From contig NZ_CP044523.1 of NCBI RefSeq assembly GCF_008831545.1, positions 2,976,001-3,040,000 on the forward strand: a stretch of 64,000 bases of DNA. The letters are read 5' to 3'. A program made the position numbers and the translations under genes. The stretch is from Halorussus halophilus (GTDB taxonomy: Archaea > Halobacteriota > Halobacteria > Halobacteriales > Haladaptataceae). The notes beneath the pieces were generated by a model, which was given only the letters and a program-made list of their open reading frames with translations, was not told the origin of the DNA and made no database searches. Shown piece after piece: positions 20,680 through 28,710 of the stretch. The first letter of the stretch is position 1, and the number at the start of each line of letters is the position of its first letter.

Positions 20680-21414
20680 ATGAGTTCGGATTCGGTTCGG
20701 ACCGACCCGGTCGCGACCGACCCCGAGTACGGCGAGACGTGGGTGTACGAGAGCATCGTCGGCGCGATTCCGGGCGTCGATTTGTCCGACCGCTCGGCCG
20801 TGACGGTGCAATTCGTCCTCTTCGAAGGCCTCGTGCTGGCGTTCGCCGCACTCTACGACCTCTGGGCGGCAGTTCCGGCAGGCACGGCGGCCGTCGTCGT
20901 CGCGGCCGCTGGAAGCTACGTCATGCTCGCACTGGGGGCGCAAATTCGGCAAGTCGAAGTGCCCGATACTTACCGCAGATTGCTCTTCTCGTCCAGCATC
21001 GAAGTCGTGCTGGGCGTGTTGGGGTTCGTCGCCTTCCTGACCTACGTGTTCGCGGTGGACCCTCACGGAGGGTCGCCGCCGCTCTTTCGCGCCTTGTTCC
21101 GAGAAGTACCGCCGATTCCCGTGATCTACCTCGCGCTGCTGATTTTGTGGGACCTCTGCTACCGCATCGGCACCGGCTGGTGGGCCAGCGTGACGGGACT
21201 CTGGCGGACGTATCGGTTCGGCGGCGAGTTCGAAGAAGCGACGCGCTCGCGCCTGCTCCGTATCGACTTGTTGACTATCGGCTTCGCGCTGGTTCAGCTT
21301 TTGCTGGTGCCGTTCGTCTGGCCTCGGGAGGTGCTAGTGTTGGCACTTCTCGGGCACGTCGTCGCGGTGAGTGTGGTGTCGGGGACATCGGTGGTGTGGC
21401 TTCGGCGGGGATAG
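20680..21414 (+). CDS. Haloarchaeal integral membrane protein
   Basis: 244 residues. After an acidic N-terminus with a WVYESIVGAIPG segment there are about six hydrophobic helices in three pairs. The loop VEVPDTYRRLLFSSSIE is positively charged at the membrane edge. No catalytic or transport motif is recognised. It follows the SDR gene by 4 bases and probably shares its transcript, so the two may work together, for example on a membrane lipid or quinone; that is inference only. Confidence 0.75.
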   Translation: MSSDSVRTDPVATDPEYGETWVYESIVGAIPGVDLSDRSAVTVQFVLFEGLVLAFAALYDLWAAVPAGTAAVVVAAAGSYVMLALGAQIRQVEVPDTYRRLLFSSSIEVVLGVLGFVAFLTYVFAVDPHGGSPPLFRALFREVPPIPVIYLALLILWDLCYRIGTGWWASVTGLWRTYRFGGEFEEATRSRLLRIDLLTIGFALVQLLLVPFVWPREVLVLALLGHVVAVSVVSGTSVVWLRRG

Positions 21415-21484
21415 GACGGCGAGTCCGGAGGGCGTAGTCGAATAAAAACCGAACGACGTCGGTGTTTTCCATTCAGAACGGCTA

Positions 21485-21742
21485 CTAATACTTCGTACAC
21501 ACTTTCTTGATGAACTTGTCACCGTGGTTGTGTTTGTGTGCTTTCACTGCACTCCAACTACCGACGTAGATATACTGCACGTTGGACGGATTGCCCGGCG
21601 GATGGTGCTTGATCTTGTACTTGTACTTCTTGCACTTGCTCGCAGAGTTTTTGCTCGTGTCGGCGACGGCAAAGCCCGTGCCGGCCGTGAGTGCAAACAT
21701 CACCGCGAGAGCGATGGCGAGTCGTACTGTCGTTCGAGTCAT
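21485..21742 (-). CDS. Small secreted lysine-rich peptide
   Basis: 85 residues from ATG 21742, with a GAGGGG Shine-Dalgarno-like stretch 8-13 nt upstream. Residues 1-28 form a Sec signal peptide ending near AVADTS. The remaining about 55 residues hold 13 lysines, 5 histidines and 1 aspartate, plus two cysteines that could form one disulfide. Such a basic protein is exceptional in a haloarchaeal proteome, and the local GC content is lower than in neighbouring genes. The gene could encode a secreted antimicrobial (halocin-like) or surface-binding peptide, but no family is recognised. Starts upstream of 21742 lack a signal peptide context. Confidence 0.65.
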   Translation of the reverse strand: MTRTTVRLAIALAVMFALTAGTGFAVADTSKNSASKCKKYKYKIKHHPPGNPSNVQYIYVGSWSAVKAHKHNHGDKFIKKVCTKY

Positions 21743-22201
21743 CGGCGTTCCCCTCGTTGCATTGCACAGGTCCTCTCCACGGATTGTGCAGTCGTTAGCA
21801 CAGCCCCCTACACCATTGTTATTAACACGGCATGGCCGGGGTAACTGTGGTTGCAGACGTATATTTCGATATTTCGAGCAGTATCCACCGTGTTCACACA
21901 CCACTTCTGTACTACACCAACATTTCCTCCTGCATTCCAGCCGTCACTACCAGTCAACTACACGTTTCTGCACATGTGTTTCGAACGAATCCCACTGCTG
22001 TCACAGGGAGGGAAGTTCAGTCACCACGCCGAGCCGTTACGAAGTAGCGAGTATGGCCGCTCTCGACCAGCGACGCGAAGTTCGAGCGAATAGGGAGGAA
22101 AGCGAGTCGAAAGCGGTCGTGGAGAGTCCGAACGGAGTTGACAACCGCGATTTACCAACAACCGCGATTTACTCTCACTCAGTTTCCATTTTCGAGTCAG
22201 G
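21743..22201. other. Low-GC intergenic gap
   Basis: 459 bases between the basic-peptide gene and the FAD oxidoreductase gene. It contains AT-rich boxes near 21818-21826 that may drive the peptide gene (giving a leader), and a tandem repeat at 22141-22172. Open frames here are short and not protein-like. Confidence 0.5.
22141..22172 (+). repeat. Short tandem direct repeat
   Basis: The 15-mer ACAACCGCGATTTAC occurs at 22141-22155 and again at 22158-22172 with a period of 17. It lies about 30 bases downstream of the FAD oxidoreductase stop. Confidence 0.6.
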
Positions 22202-23218
22202 TCACAGTTCCAGTCGCTTCCCAGTTTCCAACCCACTCCGGAGTGCGGCGTGAACCCGTCCCTCGCCGACGACCCAGTCGCCAGCGAAGTAGAGGTCCAC
22301 ACTCGCCGCCTCCGACAGCACCTCTTCGTCGGCGCTCGCGTCCGGAAGCGCGTCGCGCCAGCGAACCACGTCGAACCAGTCGGGCTGATAGCGGTCCGGG
22401 TCGCCGAGCAGTTCCGCAGAGCGGTCGGCGGCCGCGACCGCTATGTCTTCGTCGGAGTCGTCGAAGTGTTCGGCCGACCAGCGCGGCGATGGCTGGACGA
22501 TTAGCAGGCTCTCGCCGTCCGGTACGTGACCGGGCTTGCACTCCTCGCGGGCGACCCATCCGAGGTCGTGGTCCTTGCTCGTGTCCACCAGCGCGTAGTA
22601 CGGTTCCTCGCGGCGGTAGTCGTAGTGGAGCGCGACGGTGAGAAGCGAGCGATACGGCACGCGAGCGATTTCGTCCGGCAAGGTCTCGCGCCGCTCGTCG
22701 TCCCAGTCGGCTCCGGCGAGCAGTTCGGCAGTCTGCGGTGCGGGCGGCGTGAGAACGAGCGCGTCGGCGCGAAAGGTGTCTTCGCTAGTCTGGACGCGCC
22801 AGTCGTCGGCCTCGCGTGCGAGGCCGACGACCTCGGTCCCGGTTCGAATCGTCGCACCGCTCGCGTCTGCGAGACGCTCGCCGAGCGTCGAGAGACCGTC
22901 TTCGTAGGTCCACTTCGGCGCGTCGTCGTCTTTCCCCTCGGAAATCTCGCCCTCGTCGTCGAAGGTCCAAACCGGGCCGTCGGTGTCCACGAGGCCGTCC
23001 GACAGTACTTCGCGGAAGAGATTCGCCACTCGGTCGTCCCCACCCTTTGCGTAGTTCGCCCCCACGTCGTACACGCATCCAGCGCGGCGACGCGTCGCCG
23101 CGCGACCGCCGACCGCCGCTTCTCGTTCGAAGACGGTCACGGTCGCGTCGGCGTCGCGGAGCGCGTAGGCGGCCCCGAGACCGGCCACGCCCGCACCGAC
23201 GATAGCGATGTCTGTCAC
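22202..23218 (-). CDS. FAD-dependent amine oxidase/renalase-like oxidoreductase
   Basis: 338 residues from GTG 23218. The dinucleotide-binding motif IVGAGVAGLGAAYAL is at the N-terminus, followed by E-x-x-x-x-GGR (REAAVGGRAATRR), and the FAD C-terminal motif LYFAGDWV...GRVHAAL is near the end. The length and YDVGANYAKGG resemble renalase-like NAD(P)/FAD proteins. The substrate is unknown. The frame stays open upstream, but the text before 23218 is not protein-like and the Rossmann strand would otherwise be buried, so GTG 23218 is preferred. It is divergent from the Nudix gene. Confidence 0.88.
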   Translation of the reverse strand: MTDIAIVGAGVAGLGAAYALRDADATVTVFEREAAVGGRAATRRRAGCVYDVGANYAKGGDDRVANLFREVLSDGLVDTDGPVWTFDDEGEISEGKDDDAPKWTYEDGLSTLGERLADASGATIRTGTEVVGLAREADDWRVQTSEDTFRADALVLTPPAPQTAELLAGADWDDERRETLPDEIARVPYRSLLTVALHYDYRREEPYYALVDTSKDHDLGWVAREECKPGHVPDGESLLIVQPSPRWSAEHFDDSDEDIAVAAADRSAELLGDPDRYQPDWFDVVRWRDALPDASADEEVLSEAASVDLYFAGDWVVGEGRVHAALRSGLETGKRLEL

Positions 23219-23299
23219 GTGTCGAACGGTGGGACGGCGGCGTGAAAAGGGTACGGCGTCAGAGACAGCATACTCGTAGGACGAGTGAGCAGAGCAACC

Positions 23300-23896
23300 A
23301 TGAATCTCGACGAACGCGCCGCGGTTCGAGACGCAATCAATGCCGACGCCCAAAGGGTCGTCACTGGCATCGAAGAGCGTTGGAGCGACGTTCCCCGACT
23401 CGACTCCTTGACAGTCTCCCCGTTGTCCGACGACGACGACGATTCGTTTCCGGAGAGTGCCGACACGTTTCAGGAGCAGTACTATCCCTATGCCGCTGGA
23501 GCGGTCGTTACGGACGACGAGGCGCAACTGCTCTGCGTCAACAGTTCGATTCGGGAGGAGTGGGAGACGCCCGGCGGCGCGGGCGAATCGGGCGAGACTC
23601 CTGCCGAGACGGCACGGCGCGAGACGCGAGAGGAAACCGGCGTCGAGTGTGAGATAACCGGAGTGCTGTTCGTGCGCACGATGGAACTCGATTTGGGAGT
23701 CCCCGAGCATCTGCCGATTCCGGTCGCGGTGTTCACTGGACGACCGACTGACGACGGAACGGGACTGAGCGAGTCGGAAATCGAGTCTCACGAAGAAATA
23801 TCGGACCTCGCGTGGCTCACTGCCGACGAACTGCCGACCGAGTTGCGAGGCTACGAGCAGAAGTACGAGTATTTGCAGTCGCTAACAGAGGACTGA
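23300..23896 (+). CDS. Nudix hydrolase
   Basis: 198 residues from ATG 23300; GTG 23285 is an alternative. The full Nudix box is present (G-x5-E-x7-RE-x-REETGV, from GAGESGE to REETGV, about residues 93-118), so the enzyme should bind Mg2+ and hydrolyse a nucleoside-diphosphate-linked compound. The N-terminal about 55 residues are an acidic helical extension ending in DDDDD. The C-terminal SHEEISDLAWLTADEL is typical of the family. Substrate unknown. Confidence 0.9.
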   Translation: MNLDERAAVRDAINADAQRVVTGIEERWSDVPRLDSLTVSPLSDDDDDSFPESADTFQEQYYPYAAGAVVTDDEAQLLCVNSSIREEWETPGGAGESGETPAETARRETREETGVECEITGVLFVRTMELDLGVPEHLPIPVAVFTGRPTDDGTGLSESEIESHEEISDLAWLTADELPTELRGYEQKYEYLQSLTED

Positions 23897-23912
23897 GTCT
23901 CGAAAAATCCGC

Positions 23913-24395
23913 TTAGTCGCTGATGTCGATTTTCTTGCTGTCGTCTTCCTCCTGCTCCTCAGCGATGGGCAGGTGGACTTCCAACACGCCGTTGCGGTAG
24001 GTCGCGGTGATTCCCTCGTCCTCGATTTCCTTGGGGAGGGTAACGCGCTCTGCGACCTTGCGCGAGCGGGCGAAGCTAGTCGTGCCGACCATCTCGCCCT
24101 CGGTCGTCTCGCCGGCGGGCAACTCGGTCATCTCTTCGACCTCGTGTTCGGCGGCGATAGTCAGCGTGTCGTCGTCGAGTTTGAGGTCGATTTCCTCCTT
24201 CTCGAATCCCGGCAGGTCGGCCACGAGAACGAACTCACCCTCGCGCTCTTGGAGGTCGATACTGGTGTCGCCCTGCGTCATCTCACCGCGAGAGCCGACG
24301 GGGAGCGACCCGCGTGTCCCGCCGACGTTCCACATGCGGGTTCGCATCTGTTCGAACATGCGGTCCATCTCTTCGAAGGGGTCGTAACGAGTCAT
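23913..24395 (-). CDS. Small heat shock protein, Hsp20 family
   Basis: 160 residues from ATG 24395. The N-terminus MTRYDPFEEMDRMFEQM is the usual Hsp20 start. The alpha-crystallin domain (about 42-145) contains VLVADLPGFEKEEIDLKL and ends in YRNGVLEVHLPI; a short acidic tail with KKIDISD follows. It is an ATP-independent holdase forming oligomers. AT-rich sequence with TATATG and TTTATC elements lies 20-45 nt upstream, as expected for a heat-responsive promoter. Confidence 0.95.
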   Translation of the reverse strand: MTRYDPFEEMDRMFEQMRTRMWNVGGTRGSLPVGSRGEMTQGDTSIDLQEREGEFVLVADLPGFEKEEIDLKLDDDTLTIAAEHEVEEMTELPAGETTEGEMVGTTSFARSRKVAERVTLPKEIEDEGITATYRNGVLEVHLPIAEEQEEDDSKKIDISD

Positions 24396-24504
24396 TTTCT
24401 TTTTCACCGAACACATATACGCTCGCTGAGGAGATAAAGATAGCTGGATACGTGCTATCAAGAGGCCGATATCGGCACTTGAGCTGTTTCGAGATGACGG
24501 GGGT

Positions 24505-25143
24505 TCAGTCGAGTAGCCCGTCCTCTTCGAAGATAGTGTGGAGTCGCTCCATCGTGGCGACGACCACGTCGCAGGAGGGCCGAACGGCACGCTTGGGGAT
24601 GAACCCAATCGCGTGGCCCGCGGTTTCGAGCATCGGCAGGTCGTTCGCGCCGTCGCCGACTGCGTACGTGTCGCGGATAGGAATCTCGCGCTCCTTGGCG
24701 AGTCGTTCGAGCGCGTCGTCTTTCGTGCCCTCGATGAGCGGGCCTTCGACCTCACCGGTGAGTTCGCCGTCCTCGATTGGAAGTCGATTGGCGACGATGG
24801 TATCCACCGAGACGCGCTCTTTTGCGAGTGCTGCTTCGACGCCGCGCTCGAACCCGCCGGTGAGAATCGCGGTGGTGACGCCCGCGTCGTTGAGTTCCCG
24901 AATCAGGGTTCCGGCGTCGGGTCGCAGGACCACCTCGTCGAAGGCAGTCTGGGCGTCCTCCTCGGGAAGTCCTTCGAGCAGAGCGGCTCTGTCCCGGAGA
25001 CTCTTGGCGTAGCTAATCTCGTCGTTCATCGCACGCTCGGTGATGTCAGCCATCTGGTCGGCGACTCCTTTTTGGCTGCCGAGCAGGACCGTCATCTCCG
25101 AGTCCGAGAGTGTTCCGTCGAAGTCGAACGCGACGAGTGACAT
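24505..25143 (-). CDS. serB: Phosphoserine phosphatase-like HAD hydrolase
   Basis: 212 residues. HAD motif I is DFDGTLSDSE, with D7 the nucleophile and D9 the acid; motif II is ILTGGFERG; motif III and IV are K...VGDGANDLPML. These match the SerB group (DGNGANDxxM), which makes serine from phosphoserine in the last step of serine synthesis. The cap domain is four-helical, of normal size. It is divergent from hisA, separated by the long repeat element at 25282. Confidence 0.9.
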   Translation of the reverse strand: MSLVAFDFDGTLSDSEMTVLLGSQKGVADQMADITERAMNDEISYAKSLRDRAALLEGLPEEDAQTAFDEVVLRPDAGTLIRELNDAGVTTAILTGGFERGVEAALAKERVSVDTIVANRLPIEDGELTGEVEGPLIEGTKDDALERLAKEREIPIRDTYAVGDGANDLPMLETAGHAIGFIPKRAVRPSCDVVVATMERLHTIFEEDGLLD

Positions 25144-25230
25144 GGGGGTTTGTTCGTGTGGAGGGGGCTTGAAACGAGTGGTAGCAACGGGATTTGCGAT
25201 AAGAAAACGAGAGCTAGTGTTCGCTTGACT

Positions 25231-25288
25231 AGTTCGAGAACAGCACTATCGAACGCTACAGGAGACACCGAGTTCGAGAACAGCACTA
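25231..25288 (+). repeat. 18-bp direct repeat at the left edge of the family 1 element
   Basis: AGTTCGAGAACAGCACTA occurs at 25231-25248 and 25271-25288. The second copy overlaps the left end of the large palindromic element. Confidence 0.8.
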
Positions 25289-25618
25289 CTGCCGAAACCT
25301 ATGAAGACCGCACAGCACCGCACGGGCCACATTCCTCCCCAACCGATTCGCTCACGTTCGTTCGCTCATCCCTCGCACGGTGTCGGCGCGAGCCAAGCCT
25401 CGCGCCAGCGCGCGCCGTGATGAGAAATCAGGTTCACGTATCTTCACACCTGCTTCGGCGCGCGGGAGCGACGGAAGGAGCGACTCGTGCGAGGGATGAG
25501 GACCGCAAGCCCGGACGACGCGTTCCGTCGCGTCGTCCGTACTGAGGACCGCAATCGGTTGGGGAGGTGTGTGGCTGAGGCGGTGCGGTTTCTCCTTGGT
25601 TTCGGGAGTAGCTAGCTT
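25282..25618 (+). repeat. Family 1 large palindromic repeat, near-complete copy
   Basis: A 337-base element with nested inverted repeats. The outer arms are related to AGCTAGCTACT-CCGAAACC (imperfect at the left end). The middle arms are CCTCCCCAACCGATT (25334-25348) and its exact complement (25553-25567). The inner arms are CATCCCTCGCAC (25367-25378) and its exact complement (25487-25498). The core CGCGCCAGCGCGCGCCGTGA (25401-25420) is identical in the copy at 43481-43500. A separate 10-bp hairpin sits at 25513-25538. No open frame inside is protein-like, so a MITE-like element or structured RNA is more likely than a gene. Confidence 0.8.
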
Positions 25619-25818
25619 CGACTCGAAGACTGGCCAGTCACCGCGGAAAGTCGAAGCTTACTGCGTATCGGGCGTGGCTAGCTTCTCGTGTACGTCACCA
25701 ACAGCGAAGTTCGAAACACAAGCATCTCCAATTCACCAGCAGACCCCCCAAAACCCACACCCAGACAATGCTAGCCGGAAGCGCGAGAACTTAGCCCTCC
25801 CACCACAAACCCCCAGCC

Positions 25819-26544
25819 ATGACCCACTTCCCCGAGTTCGAAGTCGTCCCGGCAGTAGACATGCAGGACGGCAAAGTCGTACAACTCGTTCAAGGAGAAC
25901 GCGGCACCGAGAAAACCTACGGCGACCCGGTCGCGGCCGCCGAGCGGTGGATAGACGCCGGTGCCGAGACGCTCCACCTCGTGGACCTCGACGGCGCGTT
26001 CGAGGGCGAGCGCCAGAACGCCGACGCGGTGGAGCGAATTCTGGACGCCGCGGACGTAGACGTGCAACTCGGCGGTGGGATTCGTACCGTCAAGGACGCA
26101 ACCGACCTCCTTGAAAGAGGCGTGGACCGCGTGATTCTGGGCACCGCCGCAGTCGAGAACCCCGACATCGTGGCCGAGATTAGCGAGGAGTATCCGGGGG
26201 CAGTCACCGTCAGCTTAGACGCCAAAGACGGCGAAGTCGTCGTCTCGGGGTGGACCGAAAGCACGGGACTCGACCCCGCAGAGGCCGCGGCGCGCTACGA
26301 GGAGTTGGGCGCAGGCGCGATTCTGTTCACTGACGTAGACGTGGAGGGCAAACTGGAAGGCGTCCAAACCGACCGCGTTCGCGAGGTGGTCGAAGCCGTC
26401 GAGATTCCGGTGATCGCCTCGGGTGGCGTCGCTACGCTAGACGACGTGCGCGCACTCCGCGAGGCAGGTGCCGCCGCCGTCGTCGTCGGGACGGCACTCT
26501 ACGAAGGACAGTTCACGCTCGAAGAAGCGAAGACGCTCGACTGA
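25819..26544 (+). CDS. hisA: ProFAR isomerase (histidine biosynthesis)
   Basis: 241 residues, a TIM barrel. It converts ProFAR to PRFAR in histidine synthesis. The catalytic aspartates are D14 in VPAVDMQDGK and the one in LFTDVDVEG (about 172-180). VQLGGGIRT and VIASGGV form the two phosphate-binding loops, as expected from the half-barrel duplication. hisB lies 300 bases further on and hisI about 5 kb away, so the his genes are close but not one operon. Confidence 0.95.
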   Translation: MTHFPEFEVVPAVDMQDGKVVQLVQGERGTEKTYGDPVAAAERWIDAGAETLHLVDLDGAFEGERQNADAVERILDAADVDVQLGGGIRTVKDATDLLERGVDRVILGTAAVENPDIVAEISEEYPGAVTVSLDAKDGEVVVSGWTESTGLDPAEAAARYEELGAGAILFTDVDVEGKLEGVQTDRVREVVEAVEIPVIASGGVATLDDVRALREAGAAAVVVGTALYEGQFTLEEAKTLD

Positions 26545-26559
26545 CGGACGAACGTTGGA

Positions 26560-26742
26560 TTAGTGCGTGAACTGTCGAATCGTCGATTCCACCTCGTCGC
26601 GGTCCGGCGTGGTGTTCGACCCCGCGAACAGATAGGCACTGGCGGCCAGTAGCGGGACGCCGAGAATTGCGCCCTCGCCAGTCAGCGCGAGTAGTCCTCC
26701 CGTCGGCACCATCAACGTACTCAGCACGTCAGATTTCTGCAT
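26560..26742 (-). CDS. Small membrane protein between hisA and hisB
   Basis: 60 residues. One long or two short hydrophobic segments (about 9-42) are followed by a polar tail ([17 protein letters not shown]). A GGAGG Shine-Dalgarno-like site lies 11-16 nt upstream of ATG 26742 and a TTATATTA box upstream of that, so the gene looks real despite its size. It runs opposite to both his genes. Function unknown. Confidence 0.55.
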   Translation of the reverse strand: MQKSDVLSTLMVPTGGLLALTGEGAILGVPLLAASAYLFAGSNTTPDRDEVESTIRQFTH

Positions 26743-26851
26743 CTCTATCGTTTCCTCCTACAGGAAACACAGTAATATAATCTCGTCAGACGCTCGTCAT
26801 GCGACTGCGCCGAAGGTAACGACCTTGTACCTCCGGTCCAACGTTGTAGGC

Positions 26852-27439
26852 ATGACAGACCGCACGGCCGCCGTCACCCGCGAGACGGCGGAGACGGACA
26901 TCGAGGTGACGCTGGACGTGGACGGCGACGGCGATGCCACCGTCGAGACGGGCATCGGCTTCTTCGACCACATGCTCGGCAGTTTCGCCAAACACGGCCT
27001 GTTCGACCTGACGGTGCGCTGTGATGGGGATTTGGAGATTGACGACCACCACACGGTCGAGGACGTGGCGATAACCTTGGGACAGGCGTTCGAGGAGGCA
27101 CTCGGCGACAAGCGCGGCATCGAGCGGTTTGCAGACCGGAAGGTGCCGCTGGACGAGGCAGTGGCCTCGGTCGTGGTGGACGTGAGCGGGCGGCCGCTGT
27201 TCGAGTTCGACGGTGAGTTCTCGCAAGGGCGAGTCGGCGAGATGACGAGCGTGATGGCCAAGCACTTCATGCGGTCGCTGGCGATGAACGCGGGACTGAC
27301 GCTTCATGTTGGTGTCGAGGGGGAGAACGCGCACCACGAAATCGAAGCGATGTTCAAGTCGGTGGCTCGGGCTTTGGATGACGCGACGCGGGTGGACGAA
27401 CGACGGAGTGACGTGGCGAGTACGAAAGGGCAACTGTAG
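26852..27439 (+). CDS. hisB: Imidazoleglycerol-phosphate dehydratase
   Basis: 195 residues from ATG 26852. It dehydrates IGP to imidazole-acetol phosphate in histidine synthesis. The two metal-binding histidine clusters are seen: [10 protein letters not shown] (about 64-73) and the second-half [10 protein letters not shown] (about 160-170), along with [13 protein letters not shown]. It is the stand-alone, monofunctional archaeal/plant form without a phosphatase domain. The family-typical start [12 protein letters not shown] fixes 26852 against the in-frame codon upstream. Confidence 0.95.
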   Translation: MTDRTAAVTRETAETDIEVTLDVDGDGDATVETGIGFFDHMLGSFAKHGLFDLTVRCDGDLEIDDHHTVEDVAITLGQAFEEALGDKRGIERFADRKVPLDEAVASVVVDVSGRPLFEFDGEFSQGRVGEMTSVMAKHFMRSLAMNAGLTLHVGVEGENAHHEIEAMFKSVARALDDATRVDERRSDVASTKGQL

Positions 27440-27501
27440 GACGTTGGGTTTGGTGTGATAGTTTACAGCGACAGCACAGTTACAGCTGATGTGACTACCC
27501 C

Positions 27502-27665
27502 GAAAGCCCCCACCTGGTCACGCGAACGGAGTGAGCGTGATGTTGTTGGAGCTTGCTCCAACAGAACTCGCGGTCGCTCAGCGACATATCGGTGTCGGGC
27601 GTTGCCGGAGAGACACCGATATGTCGCTGAGACGACTACATAAACGCGAGCAAGTGGCCCCTTTC
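27502..27665 (-). repeat. Family 2 structured repeat, longest copy
   Basis: A 164-base element, oriented on the minus strand. GAAAG at 27502-27506 and CTTTC at 27661-27665 close it, with C/G runs inside both ends. Inner hairpins: a 9-bp stem with a 2-base loop at 27544-27563, and a perfect 20-bp stem (27577-27596 with 27612-27631) around a 15-base loop. The 12-mer ATATGTCGCTGA in the big stem recurs in the copy at 60203-60361. Confidence 0.75.
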
Positions 27666-27741
27666 AGTCCCGCCCTGTGGTCTGGTTCACCGGGCGTTTT
27701 GTGGGGTTATCTCAACTGCTGTTTCGAAGGTGGACAGTCCA

Positions 27742-27890
27742 CTCCGGCGCGCGCTGGCGCGAGTTCATCTATCGTCAACACTGTGCGAGGGATGAGCATC
27801 GCAACTCGGGAAACGCGGCACGCCGCGTTTCCCGGAATTGAGAAGCGCAGTCGGTTGGGGAGGGCGTGGCTCAGACGGTGCGGTGTTCGG
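27742..27890 (+). repeat. Family 1 repeat, right half
   Basis: It shares GTGCGAGGGATGAG (27783-27796), a variable 11-bp hairpin (27808-27833) and the right arm AGTCGGTTGGGGAGG (27849-27863, one mismatch) followed by GCGTGGCT and CGGTGCGG. The GC core near 27745-27762 is present but inverted relative to the two full copies. The left arm is absent. The right side is cut off where the family 2 element begins at about 27891. Confidence 0.7.
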
Positions 27891-27896
27891 GGGACT

Positions 27897-28012
27897 GAAA
27901 GGAGCCGCCCGGTCGCGCTTGCATGGTCGTCTGCGCAGGCCACTATTCTGGCCGAGTTGTGCGGAGAGGCCAGAATATCCTGCGCCAGCGACCGCGAGCG
28001 GGCGGGGCTTTC
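27897..28012 (+). repeat. Family 2 structured repeat, short copy
   Basis: A 116-base element closed by GAAAG (27897-27901) and CTTTC (28008-28012). After an internal loop (GAGC against GGG), an 11-of-12 stem pairs CGCCCGGTCGCG with CGCGAGCGGGCG. Inside is a perfect 10-bp hairpin (27944-27953 with 27968-27977). It is preceded by GGGGACT, as in the copies at 27502 and 60203. Confidence 0.75.
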
Positions 28013-28145
28013 TGGGTGGCCACAGTCCCACTGATTCTTTCGAAGTGTTCTCCTTCGAACTCACGTCGAAACTTCTGACAGAGTTGAAACCAAGAAAGCG
28101 AGAGACAACGACTAAACCCCTCGATACCCCACTACTCACCAATCA

Positions 28146-28649
28146 ATGTTCGACGAGATAATGCAGAAGTTCGAGGGAAGCCCCTCCCAACAAGCCGTAA
28201 TACGCTTGCTCCTCGAACGCGGGTTCTCCGTGAGCGACGAGGGCAGAGTCGTGTCGGGCGGCATCGAAATCCCCAACACCCAAATCGCCCGCGAAATCGA
28301 CGTGGACCGCAGAGTAGTCGATTCGACCACCGACGCCATCCTTGACGACGAGCAACTCCGGCGCATCTTCCAGAACATCTCCTCGATTCCGAGTCTGATG
28401 GACCTCGCGCCGGTGCTGGACCTCACCGTCCTCACCATCGAAGTGGCCGACGCCGACGAACCGGGCATCGTCGCCACCGTTACGACCCTGCTGGCGGACA
28501 ACGACATCTCGATTCGCCAGACGATTAGCGAGGACCCGGAATTCACCGACGACCCGCGACTCTACATCGTTACCGACGAGGACGTTCCCGGCGACGTGCT
28601 GAACGAGTTGAAGAACTTCGAGTTCGTTCGGAAGATAGAGTTGAAGTAA
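28146..28649 (+). CDS. HTH and ACT domain regulator of amino acid metabolism (COG2150-like)
   Basis: 167 residues. The N-terminal half is a helix-turn-helix-like unit (GSPSQQAVIRLLLERGFS, then IPNTQIAREIDVDRRVVDSTTD). The C-terminal half is an ACT domain (VLTIEVADADEPGIVATVTTLLADNDISIRQ), a fold that usually binds an amino acid. The combination matches the archaeal predicted regulators of amino acid metabolism. The start is leaderless or nearly so. Its position after hisB fits amino-acid control, but target and ligand are unknown. Confidence 0.85.
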   Translation: MFDEIMQKFEGSPSQQAVIRLLLERGFSVSDEGRVVSGGIEIPNTQIAREIDVDRRVVDSTTDAILDDEQLRRIFQNISSIPSLMDLAPVLDLTVLTIEVADADEPGIVATVTTLLADNDISIRQTISEDPEFTDDPRLYIVTDEDVPGDVLNELKNFEFVRKIELK

Positions 28650-28710
28650 GCGATTCTGCTTTCGCCGTCGGCCCGCCTACCTTTCCCTCTCCGTCCCGTA
28701 GCAAGTTGCC

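Larger units (their letters stand above)
25144..25818. other. Long intergenic region holding a family 1 repeat
   Basis: 675 bases between serB and hisA without a believable gene. It holds an 18-bp direct repeat (25231-25248 and 25271-25288), the full family 1 element (25282-25618) and about 200 bases of ordinary DNA up to the hisA promoter, where ACTTAGCC (near 25789-25796) is about 27 nt before the start. Confidence 0.6.
27440..28145. other. Long intergenic region with three nested structured repeats
   Basis: 706 bases between hisB and the ACT regulator. It holds a family 2 element (27502-27665), a half copy of family 1 (27742-27890), and a second family 2 element (27897-28012) that abuts or interrupts the family 1 arm. 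Open frames that cross it are products of the palindromes. The last 130 bases are plain DNA with ACTAAACC about 32 nt before the next gene. Confidence 0.65.

Noticed and set aside
25150-25545. Frames crossing the family 1 element near serB
   Set aside because: They are Arg/Ser-rich readings of the palindromic arms and the same region is non-coding in the other copies.
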